A stretch of 64,000 nucleotides of DNA from Ananas comosus (taxonomy: Eukaryota; Streptophyta; Magnoliopsida; Poales; Bromeliaceae), in contig NC_033644.1 in assembly GCF_001540865.1 (NCBI RefSeq), positions 7,103,479 to 7,167,478 on the forward strand, written 5' to 3'. The translations under genes and the position numbers were made by a program. The notes under the pieces are model-generated. The model saw nothing but the letters and a program-made list of their open reading frames with translations, made no database searches and was not told where the DNA came from. Below, piece by piece: positions 1 through 12,497 of the stretch. Within the stretch, counting starts at the first letter, position 1; each line of letters starts with the position of its first letter.

Positions 1-69
1 AAAAAACCAAAATAGTAAAGACATAAAAGGAACAAAAAATACCAAAAAATTTTCAAATAACATGTGAGC

Positions 70-205
70 AAAAGAATGATCTGAGAAGAGGCGTAGGGAA
101 AAGAGGGAGGAGAGAGAGGGGCAGTAGAGGGCGTGGAGAGAGGCGTACAGGGGAGAGAGAAAAGAGAGAGAAGAGGGAGAGGAGAAGAGAGAGATAGAGA
201 GAAGT
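70..205. repeat. Purine-rich (GA) low-complexity block
   Basis: Nearly all-purine stretch made of GAGAGA and GGGAG runs. A similar block recurs at 2040-2205, and both contain short GAGGCG-type motifs. No coding potential is apparent; the predicted peptides on the other strand are serine/leucine low-complexity artefacts. Confidence 0.7.
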
Positions 206-349
206 CTCGCAAAAGGCGCACTTTATCCTTATTTAAATAAATCTAAATATTTTAAATAATCGTTTAATTCATGATACAAATAATGTAATTACTGTTTGAA
301 TAGTATTATTATAAAAATATTATAACACAATCAAGTACATAGCAGAATA

Positions 350-552
350 TATGACATCTAAAATGCATCTTCAAACAAACCAGAACATAGTTCTAAATCA
401 AAATACAAAGTCGAAATTAAGAAAGCAACATAGTTTTAAACCAAATACAAAGTATGACATCTAAAATGCATCTTCAAACAAACCAGCACATGTTCTAAAT
501 CAAAATACAAAGTCGAAATTAAGAGAGCAACATAGTTTTAAACCAAAATACA
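350..552. repeat. Tandem duplication, unit about 103 bp
   Basis: A unit beginning TATGACATCTAAAATGCATC at 350 is repeated from 453 with few differences. The flanks (206-349, 553-1380) are AT-rich and show no recognisable gene or element. Confidence 0.8.
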
Positions 553-1381
553 AAGCTGAAATAAGTTTTCAAAATTTTAAACTACAATGATAGTTTGAAG
601 CATAGAGCTTCAAACAAACCAACACATACTAAATGTAAGCAGTTAGCAAATCAGCAATCTTCATTTGGCGAATTTTCGTCTAACCTGAAAATCAATCAAA
701 GGTATATATTACTCAACAAAAATCACGGTACAGGCAGAAATCACACTTACTCAACAAAAAAGACATGTTAAGAAACAAAAGAAGGGAAAAAACAAAGTAA
801 TCACATAGCAAACAGTAAGAACCAATAGATATCAATAACCCGAGTGAATCTTTAAAACGAAAAGAAATCGGTAAAATTAAAAGTGCAGGGGGTGAATACT
901 TTAGTACTTTAATTTTCCTCTGCCAACCTTTTAACTGCAGGGAAATAGAAAGTACAGCAGGAGGGACCAGAGAAGATCCACCTTTTGTGATTAAGCAGTA
1001 AACAGGAGAACAATGCAGAGACCTACACAATAGTGCAATGGCAAGAAAAATCAGTAGGCTGCATATTAATTAATATTATATATATATATATATATCAAGA
1101 TAATTTGAAGATAGAAATATACCTATCTTGGTATGAGGAGGACACTGGCATGCGGCAATTAATGAAGGGTGGTATTTATAATAAATCTGAGAGAACTTTT
1201 CGAATATCACAGAATGAAACAGGGAAGCCAAGAGGCAAGAGGGCTAAGCACAGGGACAAAATAGTCAAAAATATTGTTTAAATCTTTGGGAACTCTAACA
1301 GATTTCTAAAAAAATGGTTAAAAAATATGTAAAAATCATAGGAATAGTGTAAAAATCTCCTGTAAATCTCAAGAGATCACC

Positions 1382-1950
1382 CAAATCATGAAAAAACATA
1401 GGCTAGGTTTAGACAGAGGAGCAACCGGCCAATCGGCGGGCTCATCCGACACGCGTCCGAGCCGACCGGCGGACCAATCGAGAGAGGTCTCGATTTAGAG
1501 AGAAGAAGAGAGAGAGAGTTAAGGAGATCTCACCAGATCTGAGCAGATCTGTAAAATCATGCCAAAATAGGGTAGGTTTAGACGGAGGAGCAACCGGCCA
1601 ATCCACGGGCTCATCCGACACGCGTCCGAGGCGACCGGCGGAGCAATCGAGAGAGGTCTCACCAGATCTTTCAAGAACCAACCCAAATCATGAGAACATA
1701 GGCTAAGTTTAGCCCCAGGAGGAACCGACCAATGGGCAGCCGAGGCGACCGGCTGAGCAATCGAGCGAGGTCTCGAGGTAGACGAAGAAGAGAGAGAGAG
1801 TTAAGGAGATCTCACCAGATCTGTAATCAGCCAGCCGAAATCATGAAAAATAGGCTAGGTTTAGCCCCAGGAGGAACCGCCCAATCGACAGGTCGACGGG
1901 CTCATCCCACAGGCGGCCGAGACGCCCGGCAAATCTCGGAGTAGGGAAGG
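1382..1950. repeat. Irregular tandem repeat, four copies of 130-170 bp
   Basis: A block starting with AAATCATG, followed by a TAGGCTAGGTTTAG-like motif and a GC-rich CCGACCGGCGG-type core, recurs at about 1383, 1554, 1685 and 1838. Copies also share a GAGATCTCACCAGATCT motif. Spacing varies because copies have gained or lost segments. Short open frames here are repeat translations, not genes. Confidence 0.75.
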
Positions 1951-2039
1951 GAGAGCGATTGGTCACAAACCGCCCAATAGACGGCCTCATCGCACCTGTC
2001 GTCGAATCGAGCGGCGGGCCATTCGTGGGAGTCGTTGAG

Positions 2040-2205
2040 AGAGGCCTGAGAAGAAGCATAGGGGAGAGAGAGGAGAAGAGAGAGAGGAGAAGAGAGAGAT
2101 AGAGAAGCCTCGGAAGAGGCGCGAGGGGAAAAAGAGAGAGAGAGAAGAGAGAGAGAGAAGGCTCGGAAGAGGCGCGAGGGGAAAGAGAGAGAGAGAGAGA
2201 AGGCC
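2040..2205. repeat. Second purine-rich (GA) block
   Basis: GA-rich microsatellite-like DNA containing two copies of a CTCGGAAGAGGCGCGAGGGG motif about 55 bp apart. It resembles 70-205 and may belong to the same repeat structure as the 1382-1950 array. Confidence 0.65.
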
Positions 2206-2236
2206 AAGAGTTTTTTTTCGTAAATTAAATTATTAA

Positions 2237-2345
2237 GACGTGTGGCAATTTCTTATTGGTCCATGTCTTAGTTGGGCCAATGGGTCAATGGTGCAATAGG
2301 ACTGTTCAATTTTCTTACAGACACGTGGCAAGAACCTATTGGCCC
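2237..2345. promoter_or_regulatory. Duplicated G-box-like plus CCAAT module upstream of the RRM gene
   Basis: Two related 26-bp modules start at 2237 and 2320. Each pairs an ACGTG-type core (GACGTGTGGCAA; GACACGTGGCAA) with an inverted CCAAT motif (ATTGG) about 8 bp downstream. A further GCCACGT motif lies near 2393. They are about 1 kb upstream of the RRM start codon; regulatory function is inference only. Confidence 0.4.
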
Positions 2346-2528
2346 ATACTTTATGTTGCTTTCCTTATTTTATTCGCAAAAAAAGAAAACGGCGCCACGT
2401 ACCCTTTTTAAACTGTCAATTAGTATGTTTGGTATGGATAGGAAAAAAAAAAAGAATGCAAATATAATTTTTGTAAAAAATCCAACCTTTTTTTTTTTTT
2501 CCGCCCGTAAGTACTAACGGGGAATTCG

Positions 2529-3103
2529 GTTTTTTTTTACATTTGGCCCTGAAAAAAATTTATTTTAAAAATAGTTTCAGTAAATTTATATTGCAAAAAT
2601 AGTTCTATTCCTACTATGCATGCACCACGTCAGCGCCACGTGAATGGGGCCAGGATCAGTTTATTAAGTTGAACATGGTGAACCATATATTCACCGTGTT
2701 TAGACACGGTGAATATATAGTTAACCGTGTTTGGGGAATATACAAATATATGTATTGCGAAAAAATATAAGAAAAATATAAGTACGGAATACGGTGAACC
2801 ATTTACCGTGTTTGAACATGATGAATGGTTTACCGAGTCTAGAAAAATTATATGTATTGCGAAAAAATATAAGTATTGAAAAGAGGGAAGAAGGGGAATA
2901 TAAGTATGGAACATGATGAATCATTCAACGTGTTTGAACACGGTGAATAATTTTTCACCGTGTTCAACTTAGCACCCCTCCAGCTTGCGTAGCGCTGATA
3001 TGGCGCCTGCGTGGCAGGAATAGAACCAAATTTGCAATTATAAATTTGATAGGTTTATTTGTAAATTTTTTTTGTCGAAGGGGCCAAATGCAAAATAAGC
3101 CCC
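2529..3103. mobile_element. MULE-like MITE with internal CACCGTGTT palindromes
   Basis: About 120 bp at the left end is similar, inverted, to the right end; both contain an ACATTTGGCCC/GCATTTGGCCC-type motif and a TAGTTCTATTCC/TGGTTCTATTCC-type motif. The interior holds several copies of a palindromic CACCGTGTT...AACACGGTG motif. The flanks GGGAATTCG and GGGAATCAC could be a decayed 9-bp target duplication. A related fragment lies at 62110-62240. It ends about 230 bp upstream of the RRM start codon. Confidence 0.6.
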
Positions 3104-3334
3104 GGGAATCACACTGTTGTGAACCCAACGGCGGGTCCTGCGTCTAATAACAAGTCCCGCCGATAAAGCCGACAAAGCGGAGCGAGGTTTTTATTCTCGC
3201 CCGCGCCGACGCAGCGCGTGATCCGACCCACTCCTCCTCGCCCGCTTTTCTCCTCCTCCTCTCCACCCCCCCACTCACCTCCCCGTTCCTCCTCCCTCTC
3301 CTCCCCGCCGAAACCCTAGCGTCTCCTCCCTCCC
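3104..3334 (+). promoter_or_regulatory. Core promoter and pyrimidine-rich 5' leader of the RRM gene
   Basis: GC-rich DNA followed by a CT-rich leader typical of plant 5' UTRs. A telo-box AAACCCTAG lies at 3311-3319, just before the ATG at 3335; such boxes are frequent near start sites of plant translation and RNA-metabolism genes. No clear TATA box is visible. Confidence 0.5.
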
Positions 3335-4095
3335 ATGGCCGATGGGTACTGGAGGTACGGCGCCGACGCTCGGCATCCGCCGCCGCACGCCGCGGCGGCG
3401 GCGGCGGCCGCGGTGGCCCCTTCTCCCGTCTCCCTCAAGCGGCCCCGCTCTGGATACGCCGGTTCGTCTCCTCCTCCCCCACCAGATGCCCTAAATTTGT
3501 TTTTTTTTTTCCCTTTTTTTGTTTGAATTGTTCGGGAGCAGCTTGTTTGGTTCCTCCGTGGTGATTTTTCGTACTCGGGAAATTAGATCTAGGTATATAT
3601 TTGTATCCCGGATCTGCTATCGGGGTGGTGCTAGGGCGATTATTTGATGGGGAACCGAAATTTTTCGGTACAAGTAAAGTGAACTCCTGGTTTTCTTGGA
3701 CTATAGAGATCCTTTGGAACTCGTTTTCATATCAATTCTTGAAGTGCTTAGTTTTTGTTTAGGTTTCCGATATTTGGAATTAAGGTTTATGTGAATTTTA
3801 CTGATGTAAAAAAATGGGTGTTCTGCACACTTAGATTGAAGGTAATGTAGTTCATCTCGTAGCTGAACTGTTGCGGCTGCATTGATGAAAGATTGGCTGC
3901 AAAAGATCCTGCATTACGGTGTGCCACGGCTCTTGTTTTCAATTTATCTATGCTGGATGGGGGAGTCACATCCGCATCCAACATGTGTAGGACGCAGGAT
4001 GCGCAGCGGATGCGTGTTTGAATAATTTTAGAGAAGAAAGAGAAAAGAGGCAGCGGACATGGCAGCTGAGTGATAGCAGGCGGCGGTGAGAAGAT

Positions 4096-4149
<54 letters not shown>

Positions 4150-7100
4150 GCATGGGAGAGCTTGTTAATGTGGGAGGGGGAATCGAAAGGGCTTGGTGGG
4201 GAAGCCGCTAGAGGAGAAGGGGCGAGCCGAGGGAGGAGATGTGAGAGAAGGGGGCCATTTTGAAGCCATAGGCAGATAGAGGGAGTTCTCTTTTGGGCTA
4301 GTAAAAACAAAAGATGGATAAACTGGGGACGAATTTTAAGCATTTATAAACCAAATCGGTCCTGTTTGAAAAATTGGGAACTAACTAAGTTAGAACAGAA
4401 AAGTCCAGTTTTCACAAATTTGTGAACAGTAACTGCATCAGTAAGTTAGACTCTCATGACTTTTACGATAAAAGTTTATTTTATCATCGTCAAAATATTA
4501 TAATGTTATAATATTATAAATTTATATTTATTATCTATATATTATTCTGTTAAAAGTTGATGTTTATTAGCCATGTCCTACCATGTCCGTGTCCTATTGT
4601 GTCTGCGTCTTGTGTCCGTATTGTTTTGTGTCCATGTAGGCATGTTCATGTAGCATAGCAATTTATTGAAGAGAAAAATAGACTATATTGCTCATGTGGA
4701 TTGAAGGCGGTGTCGGTTTGTCCTATTTTTCTTGTCTGTTGATGCAAACCGAGAGGTTGCCAAAATTGAATTTTCAAGTTTGCTTTTGTTTAAATGTAAA
4801 ATTAGGTTCAATTTATCAATTCCGATGAACTTTAAGCAAGAAAGCAAAAATTTTAGCAAAACAAAAATTAAAATCGAATCGAAGTAATACTAAGATGATG
4901 ATAAACCTTCAATATATGAGATAATAACAACCAACTGGAAATACATATAATAGTTCCAAAAGGTAAATTCGGCTTTATCGGACTTAAAGTTTTAGGCTTG
5001 GTTGTTTGGCAAATATGGTTGGTAATGGTGGAAGACTAGATTAAAAGGTGATAATAGGATGTCAGGAGATGAGAGATACAAAAAAGTGCACCGTTCACAC
5101 GATTGCGGGGATCCACGATCGACAAGGAGGGCGGTACACCACGGGTAGCACTTCGGCAACGGGGAAGAAGAAGATGAGGTAGTGACTCGGAAGAAGAGGA
5201 GGGGTTGAAGTAGAAGTCTTTCTTTGTCACGAGGAAGAAGCGACAACGATCAAGTTGAGGAAGAAGACGATCTCGGCGCGAGGAAGAAACGTCGATGATC
5301 TCACCGGGAAGTAAAACACCAAGGATAAAGATTGAGAGTAGAATTTTCTATTCATCCAAATATATCTCCCTTAAGGTCTCAAGAACCATGTATTTATAGT
5401 GTTGAGAGTCCTCCTATAATCAATTATTGTCTTTTCGTTTTCAACATAACACGGTCACCCAAGAGTCATGCATTGAAAACGAAGCAATTTTGGAAATTTC
5501 AAAGGTCTTTGTTTTTGGGGAATTCCAAAGGTCTTCTGGGGATTGTTTTTTGTTTATGGGAGAAAAGGATTTGGGTTAGCCAAATCAACTAAAACCAAAT
5601 GATTTAAGTCCGAATCAAACACGAACCTACAAAATAAAAGAAAATTGCATTTGAAAATAAAACGAGATTTATTTGCTGCATCATCTGTGCTATCGGGTGC
5701 TATTGGTTTTGCTCATTTATTATGGAAAAGTTTTAGATAAAACTTAATTTTATGGACGGATTTGTTATGACAGATAAGGATTTACGAAAAGGTTATAGAA
5801 ACTCAAAGGTCATACAGGACATGCTATTTTTATGGTACACGGCCGAATAACTCTAATCTGAAACTGGCTAGTCTGCTCAGGCGCTAGTATGAGGAACTTG
5901 TAGGGCCTTTTCCTTAACCAGGTGGCTCAAAATTTTTAAGCCCAACTTACCAGTAGTGTACAGAATCATACTCCATGTATTATCTAGTTTGTGACCATTG
6001 TGGTTTGACATAATTACTCAGCTCCAAGATGTGCACATGGCTCTGGGCTCTGTAGGAATACGAGCTATGACTTCTTTTCTACAGAATCAGTTGTCTTTTT
6101 GCCTTATTAATCAAGTGGTCTGAGTAGCCTTATTGCTTTTCTGAAGTACATAACTCAGTAGCTACTCTACCGATTCTATGGTGATCTCTCTTAAGATGTG
6201 CATGTGAAGATTCCTATTGTATAATCTATTTTCTTTTGAAGATGTACCTGCTGGACCGGAGATAGCTGGTTACTATCCTCGTGATGAAGGAAGGGCAGGG
6301 TATCGTGCAGTCAAAGATACTGAAGCCATTGGAGCTTCCTATGATCGTTACTTACGCGATGGGGTAATAATCGTAAGTCTTTTACTTGCATGTTAGTTGT
6401 CATTGGGAATCTAACTTTTGGACGAAAAAAAATCTATTCTAGATGGCTTCCTTTGGTGCTAGTGAGCCTGCAAGGCCTGCAGCTGGTGGAATAACTGGTA
6501 ATCCAATTGCTAATCAGCGAATAATGGCTGGTGGGAGGCCAGAGCTTCCTTCTCTTCCTCCAGATGCCTCAAGCACTCTGTTTGTGGAAGGACTTCCTTC
6601 GAACTGTACGCGCAGGGAAGTTTCTCGTATCCTGATATTTCTATCTATCATAACGTTTAACATAATTCCACCGTATACTCTTGTTTTAATAGCATAATCT
6701 TATTTTCCAATATATTTTTTGTTTTCTTTCTGCTGTTCCTTTACTTCTTCTGTAGATATTTTCCGTCCTTTTGTAGGTTTTCGTGAGGTGAGGCTTGTCA
6801 ACAGGGAGCCCAGACATGTAAGTCAAGGATCACATATTGGAATTATTATTATCTTCTTAAATCTTGTTTATTTGTTATATTTACCATTATTTCCTGCAGC
6901 CTGGAGGTGATCCACACATCCTGTGCTTTGTCGATTTCTCAACCCCTGCACAAGCTGCTGTTGCTTTGGATGCTTTGCAAGGTGAAAGCTACGTGACTAA
7001 CGGCCTTATCCACTATCCTTGTTTCATAGCGTCTTGTTGCATCTCTTTTCTACTGTTTCTTCATTTGGCTTTGTGGATTGCATGGTTCTCCTGGTTTTGG

Positions 7101-8392
7101 TTATATCTGCACTTTTGGTTGTATGTATGGCTTTTGTTTCTTGTGTTCTACAACTTCAGTTTTAATGCTATTAATTATGCTAACGTTCTAGTTCTCAGAT
7201 TTTGTTTTCAACTTTTTTTTTTCTCTGTCTGATGTCACATTATCTGATATAATTTGGCAGAGATCTTTTAGAAAAAGGTGTCAGGGGATAATATCGATTT
7301 ATTTACTTTGTAGAATATTCTGGTCTTTGAGTCATTGATCACTACGGTGATTGCAAACTATTACCCAGTCTAAATGGGCTCCTTTTCCTTTCTGTTTCTG
7401 TTTGATGTCCTGATTTGTAGTTTAAATTTGGCGGCAGTCCATTAGGAAATTGGTGTCAAATGTTAATTATTTGGATCTTTGGGTGCATGGACTATTGTGG
7501 GGATTGCAAAATTGTTTAGTCTAAATAAACCTTTTTTCACTTATCATTTACACTGCCGTTTCCATCTAAGGTTGTAATCATAAGGTGGATACTTCAGCCC
7601 CAGATTCCCATCTTTACGAACAAAATTATCACATGAACACAATTCTGCGCTAATGCTGATGGAAAGTTTTGAATGCCTGTCTGTGCAGATGGAGTTATGG
7701 TTAAGTGCTTTTAGTATTCAAATTGAGCATGACATGACCAACCCAGTTTGTAAGCAAGGAATGGGATAAAATCTTTTTAAGACCTTATATGCAATACGTC
7801 ATTCAAGGTTCATTATTAGGAAAAATATGCCAGCACACCTTGAACTTTGGGGTAATTATAGTTAGCCACCTGAACTTAAAAAGTAAAAAAAAAACTACAT
7901 TAAGTTTAATTCACTTCACTTCATTTAACCATGCTACCCTGATTTTTGTGAAGTCCTGTAACTAATTATAGCTTGTCACAGTTATTTGGCCTTAAATGTT
8001 TACTCACTTGAATGCTAAAATGAATTTATAAATATTTGAGTTGTTCGATCCTTACATTACTCCAATTATTAAGACGGTAATGGAATTTATAGTCCGCTGT
8101 GCTGATTGAAACAAATCAAAAGCTAACATAAGTTTCTCTTTTTTAACTTTTTAAGGTCCGGATGGCTAAGTGTCATCGGACCAAATTTTTAGGCGGGTCC
8201 TGTGTACTTTTCTCTTCATTATATATGCAGTCATAAAAGAGACATATAGTACTAGCAAACAGTTAAATTGTCATTCAGGGCTGTTCCTTTTCACTTAAAT
8301 ACTTCAATACGCGATTTTACACCCAATTTGTTTGCTTCTCTCTCTTATTCCACTAGAATTGCTTTAATATTCAGTTTTAACATTAACTAGCT

Positions 8393-8430
<38 letters not shown>

Positions 8431-8885
8431 GCACGTGCATGTGACACGCGCACACGCGTGCGCGCATGCTTGCATAACCTCTCCCATGATTTATAGTAGC
8501 TGTACTGAACGAAATTGAAATGGTTATTGTAAAGGGCATTCAGATGAAGCTGATATGTTATACATTTTTTGTTTGATAATTGGCCAAATGACTTCTATGG
8601 AAAAATTCTTGAAGAAGCCCTATATACTCTCACGACTGTTTCATACTGCTTCATTTTCACGATTAAACCGGTACTCATAATGCGTGACATTTCTTTATTT
8701 CGTCTCTTGTACATCTGTTTTACGTTTGCACGACGCGTTTTCACGTACTAAATCGTAAGAGAGTCACGATACATTTTGCAGGTTATAAGTTTGACGAGCA
8801 TGATCGCGAATCACCCAATATGCGTTTGCAGTTTTCTCGCTCTCCTGGTCCGAAGTCATCTGGTGGACCTCGAGGTAGGCGTTAA
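3335..8885 (+). CDS. RRM protein of the nuclear-speckle RNA-binding (NSRa/NSRb-like) family
   Basis: Exons 3335-3461, 6242-6372, 6443-6626, 6756-6817, 6900-6981 and 8782-8885 join in frame with GT-AG borders to 690 nt (229 aa). The N-terminus (MADGYWRYG, Ala run, KRPRSGYA) and the segment EAIGASYDRYLRDG match this plant family. One RRM spans about residues 130-210: RNP2-like LFVEGL at 132-137, then HIFRPFVGFREVRLV, and RNP1-like ILCFVDF at 175-181. The C-terminus is QFSRSPGPKSSGGPRGRR. Known Arabidopsis members act in nuclear speckles on alternative splicing; that role is assigned by homology. The stop is read through a GAGGT site at 8874-8876, giving PRGRR; splicing there to a downstream acceptor is possible but less likely. 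Introns 1 (2.8 kb) and 5 (1.8 kb) are long. Confidence 0.9.
4098..4146. repeat. (GA)n microsatellite in intron 1
   Basis: About 24 uninterrupted GA units inside the first intron of the RRM gene, within a GC-richer island (3985-4260) that has no recognisable coding content. Confidence 0.95.
4990..5600 (-). mobile_element. Possible LTR-retrotransposon fragment in intron 1
   Basis: On the minus strand a TATAAATA motif (complement of 5389-5396) is followed by a GC-richer, CTTCTTCCTCG-rich segment, an arrangement typical of an LTR promoter and R/U5 region. A plausible LTR end (TGTTTGG on the plus strand at 5003) is present, but I could not find a matching second end or target duplication. Confidence 0.3.
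8395..8473. repeat. (TC)n tract abutting an alternating purine-pyrimidine tract
   Basis: A TC run to 8428 is followed directly by about 45 bp of nearly strict purine/pyrimidine alternation (ACGCACGTGCATGTG, then GCGCACACGCGTGCGCGC). It lies in intron 5 of the RRM gene, with no coding content. Confidence 0.9.
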
Positions 8886-11800
8886 TTTTGCGGGTCCAGT
8901 TAACGGTGGCGGAGAAATATATGCGTTTTGTATGGCGATGAAAATTGCTTGAATGAAAGGCATAATACTAAGTTATGGTGGTAAAGCACATAATTCTTTG
9001 CCAGTTACTCTCTTTTAGGATCAATCTAGTTAGAAAACCATAGGGCGCACAGACGCATTCGATGAGCTATATCAAGTATCCTGTTTGCCAGAATTTATTT
9101 ACTTATAACAACTTGTTGTAGTTGTCGGCTTGTCGCATTTCGCTGTTATCTGTTAGTTTTTGACGTGATCTCCTTCGCAGTGAGTTAGTTTGTGCTATGA
9201 ATGTCAAGGTTGTTGTTTATCGTGTATTAAGATTGCTTTGCCTTTCTGTGCAACAACAGGTTTGCTAGGTTGTAATTAATATGAAATAGTGAGGCTGAAC
9301 CTTTATTTGCTATTTGTGATTTACATTAGTGGTTTAGTAAGTTGGCATATTGTTTACATAGTCTGAGAGATTGTGTTGCTAGTCTGCTAGCTTGTTTAGA
9401 CTAAGTTCTGTTGTTTAGTATGTTTTCAAAATTATCTTTAACACGAATATCTGTATGCTAAAACTACACAACTAATCGTGAGCACAATTATAATGTCATC
9501 AAGTTTTCACTTCACGGCATTACAATTGCAATGTGGAGATATTCGTATCCTGAAACTGTTAACTAATCATTCTTAATGTTGGAGATTATTATTTCTGCAT
9601 TAGTCAAAATGAGAGCCCTCCTTTGGCACTAGCCAGAGTAGAATCCTCTTCAATTAGACCTATATTTGTGAGTTTTGTGCAAGATCTCTTTTTAGTAATG
9701 AACAAATATAGCATTTTTCTCGAGCGTATCTGAAGATTCTGAACTAAATCTCAATAGTGTGCTCAGAATAACAAGTTAGGTCTGGTTGACGTTTTTTGCT
9801 AATTAGTTGATCGGGCCGGAACCTTGAATCAAAACCAATAATATTCTTGATGCTATTTTCTGTCTCCTTTCAGGCGAATTTATTTCTGTTTAAATTTGTT
9901 CGAAAAATCGTATGTTTGTTATTCGATGAAAAAGTAGGGATTCAACATGGGTTCTTTTTATTTTTTTCCTTCCCCCCTGTATCAATTCATTACAAGTTGT
10001 TCAAAATGATTTGGTAAGATAACTTGATGACTAATTTCTAGTTTCAATTGTCGTCGAGGCTTGTTCCAAACTCATCTGCTTTATAATTTGGCTATATGAG
10101 ATTGGAAAACCGGGTACATTTTTTGTGTTATATAAGTTAGTAGCTGATACAGAGATGCTAGTATATTAATAACTTTGTTTTCTAGTAAACTATAAAACCT
10201 TGTAAGTGGTTTAGCGTGTTTGGGCATCATTAATCTGGGGCATTTCTTTTCCTTTTTTGAGGACGAATGTTAATCGAATAAGATATTGAAAGCAAATAAA
10301 GAGTCACTGGTTCTTTTTCCTTTGTAGTCGATCGTAGGCATTGGAATGGTTGGAATCCTTTTATTCATTTCATACTCTCATTTGTTTGATTTGAGTCTAC
10401 AGTAATTAAAGCGTAGGAGATCACCTGTGATGTCTGTGTAGAGTATTTACTTTTTATTTTATTTTCATCCAACATTTGAACTAGTCTGAGTTTGCTTGCG
10501 GTTTAGGGCAAAACTAAGTCTTATGTCTAAGTTTAACCTGTTATGCTTATCCGTGCCTATGCAGAAGGTATAGGCTTGTGTCAAATTGATTGCACTAATG
10601 TTGTTGTCACTATTTAATGCTTTTTTATGCTGGAGTGTTGGGAGATTACAATTGTGCAATGGAAAGTGATTTCTCTGTAGATTGCGATTTCTGAGTGTAG
10701 CCTGTGCATCTTATTATATTTATTTTGACATAGAAGTTTCTTAAAACTCTTTGCAATCAAGTACATCTTGTTATTTGCAAGCGCAATAAATTTTGCTCTC
10801 TCTTCTCTCTCTCTCACTCTCTCTGTAGAATACTAGAATGGTATGTAAAGAGTGAAAACATTACATTTCTATGTGCTATTGATGCTCTCACTCTTTTTAC
10901 ACCCCTCCCCACCCACCCAAAAAAAAAAAAGGATATCCAAGTATTAGTTGCTTTTTTCTAATAAATTTGCCAATTGCTTTATCCTTTGTGATGCTTACTT
11001 TTTTTTCAGCTGTAGGTCATGATATGACAGAACATAGTTGTCTTAAATTTGAATGGTTGAGAAGTAATGACAATCTGTGCTGCTATATTACTATGTTAGC
11101 CATCTTCATCATGTTTTAGTTATTAATGTTATAAAGCATCAACACACAGTCAAGCAAATGATAGTTTTAGATGATTATAATCTCAAGAAACAGAATATTT
11201 CTTCTTATGCTAAACTTTCAATTAATTAGCTTTCGCGTAGTTTATTAGCACATTTGCACTTTCTTGTAGTTTACCTTGATACTGCAATTTTGTTTGTGTT
11301 TCAGAGCAAGGTAAAAAATAGCTTTAACTTAATGCTATGTGGGAATAAAAGTGTTGCATTGGTGTCGCTTGAGATCTTGGTAACTAACTATTAAGTTTTT
11401 AGCCAACTGCATTATATACCGGCGCTGAGAGTTAGATTTTAGCTACCAAAAAGTTTTGAGTATCACTCCTGCATTTAAAATTCTCACTTTTAACTTGGAA
11501 GATTTGACAATCTTCGCACTTGTATCTTGTTTCAATATTAAATCAACAATTTGAATTTAAATTTTATTACTTTATTTAAATAAAAAGTTTTTTATTGATA
11601 AAAATTAAATTTGAATTTAATTTATACTTATTACTTATAAACCCAATTCTAATTATTTAATTTAAACATAAAGGTCTTATTTGTAACATTAAAGTTAATC
11701 TTAAAAAATTGAATTTAATTTGCGCTGTTACTTATGAAACAAAACTTCTTACTTCACATTGAAATTGGAATTGAAATTTTAAGTTTGAATCAAAGGCGGC

Positions 11801-12497
11801 TAATTTGTTTTCTTCTAAGCTAATTACCAAATGTGATAGTATCCTACAAATCTTTCTTTTCTTACTTAATTTTGATACTTATCAAATCTGATACTGCCTC
11901 CTAAGTCCTTTCTGAACCATAGAGTGGCAAAAGCAAAAGCGAACTAAACTACGAGAGGCCAATTTAAAGTTTACTCAGTAACAATAATGCACCAAAAGAA
12001 AAAGTTAGGAAAAGAAACCCACCTCATACCAAAAGATTAAACATGTATAAGAAAACCACTACCCTTGGTCCCCTCCTCCTTACTTTGCCACCTCTATTGG
12101 GCATAATTATTGCAATTAAAGGCAACATTCATTAAAATTAGCTAACTAATATGAACAGCTTAACAGCAGGAGCAGGTTGGACAGGTGTGGATTTCATTAA
12201 TAATCTTTCTTTGCCTCCTCCTGTTTACAGAACACATTGTACATGTTTGGATGGGCCCCTAAGAATAGCTTAGGCAGTAAGCAACAACTAGATATATCAC
12301 ATAAAAGAGTTAATATATGTTAGAAAATGATTTGGAAATAGTATTATGATTCTCACATGCATAGTACTGAGAACATGGCTTTGGTAGGAATTAAAGATAG
12401 CATCTTCTTGCAAGAGATTAGGAGACTTAGAACTGGCTCAGATATTATACTTTCCAAATGATAAATATATATATGTATTGAGAAATGATTCAAGAAT
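8886..12497. other. RRM gene 3' region and gene-free DNA
   Basis: The first few hundred bases presumably include the RRM 3' UTR; no canonical AATAAA is evident near the stop. Beyond that I see AT-rich single-copy-like DNA without a gene or bounded element. A T/A-rich low-complexity stretch lies around 11540-11780. Confidence 0.5.

Noticed and set aside
11305..11321. Possible last exon of the RRM gene (AG acceptor followed by an in-frame short end with a stop)
   Set aside because: Reading straight on at 8874 gives PRGRR and a stop, the usual end for this family, so an extra 2.4-kb intron is not needed.
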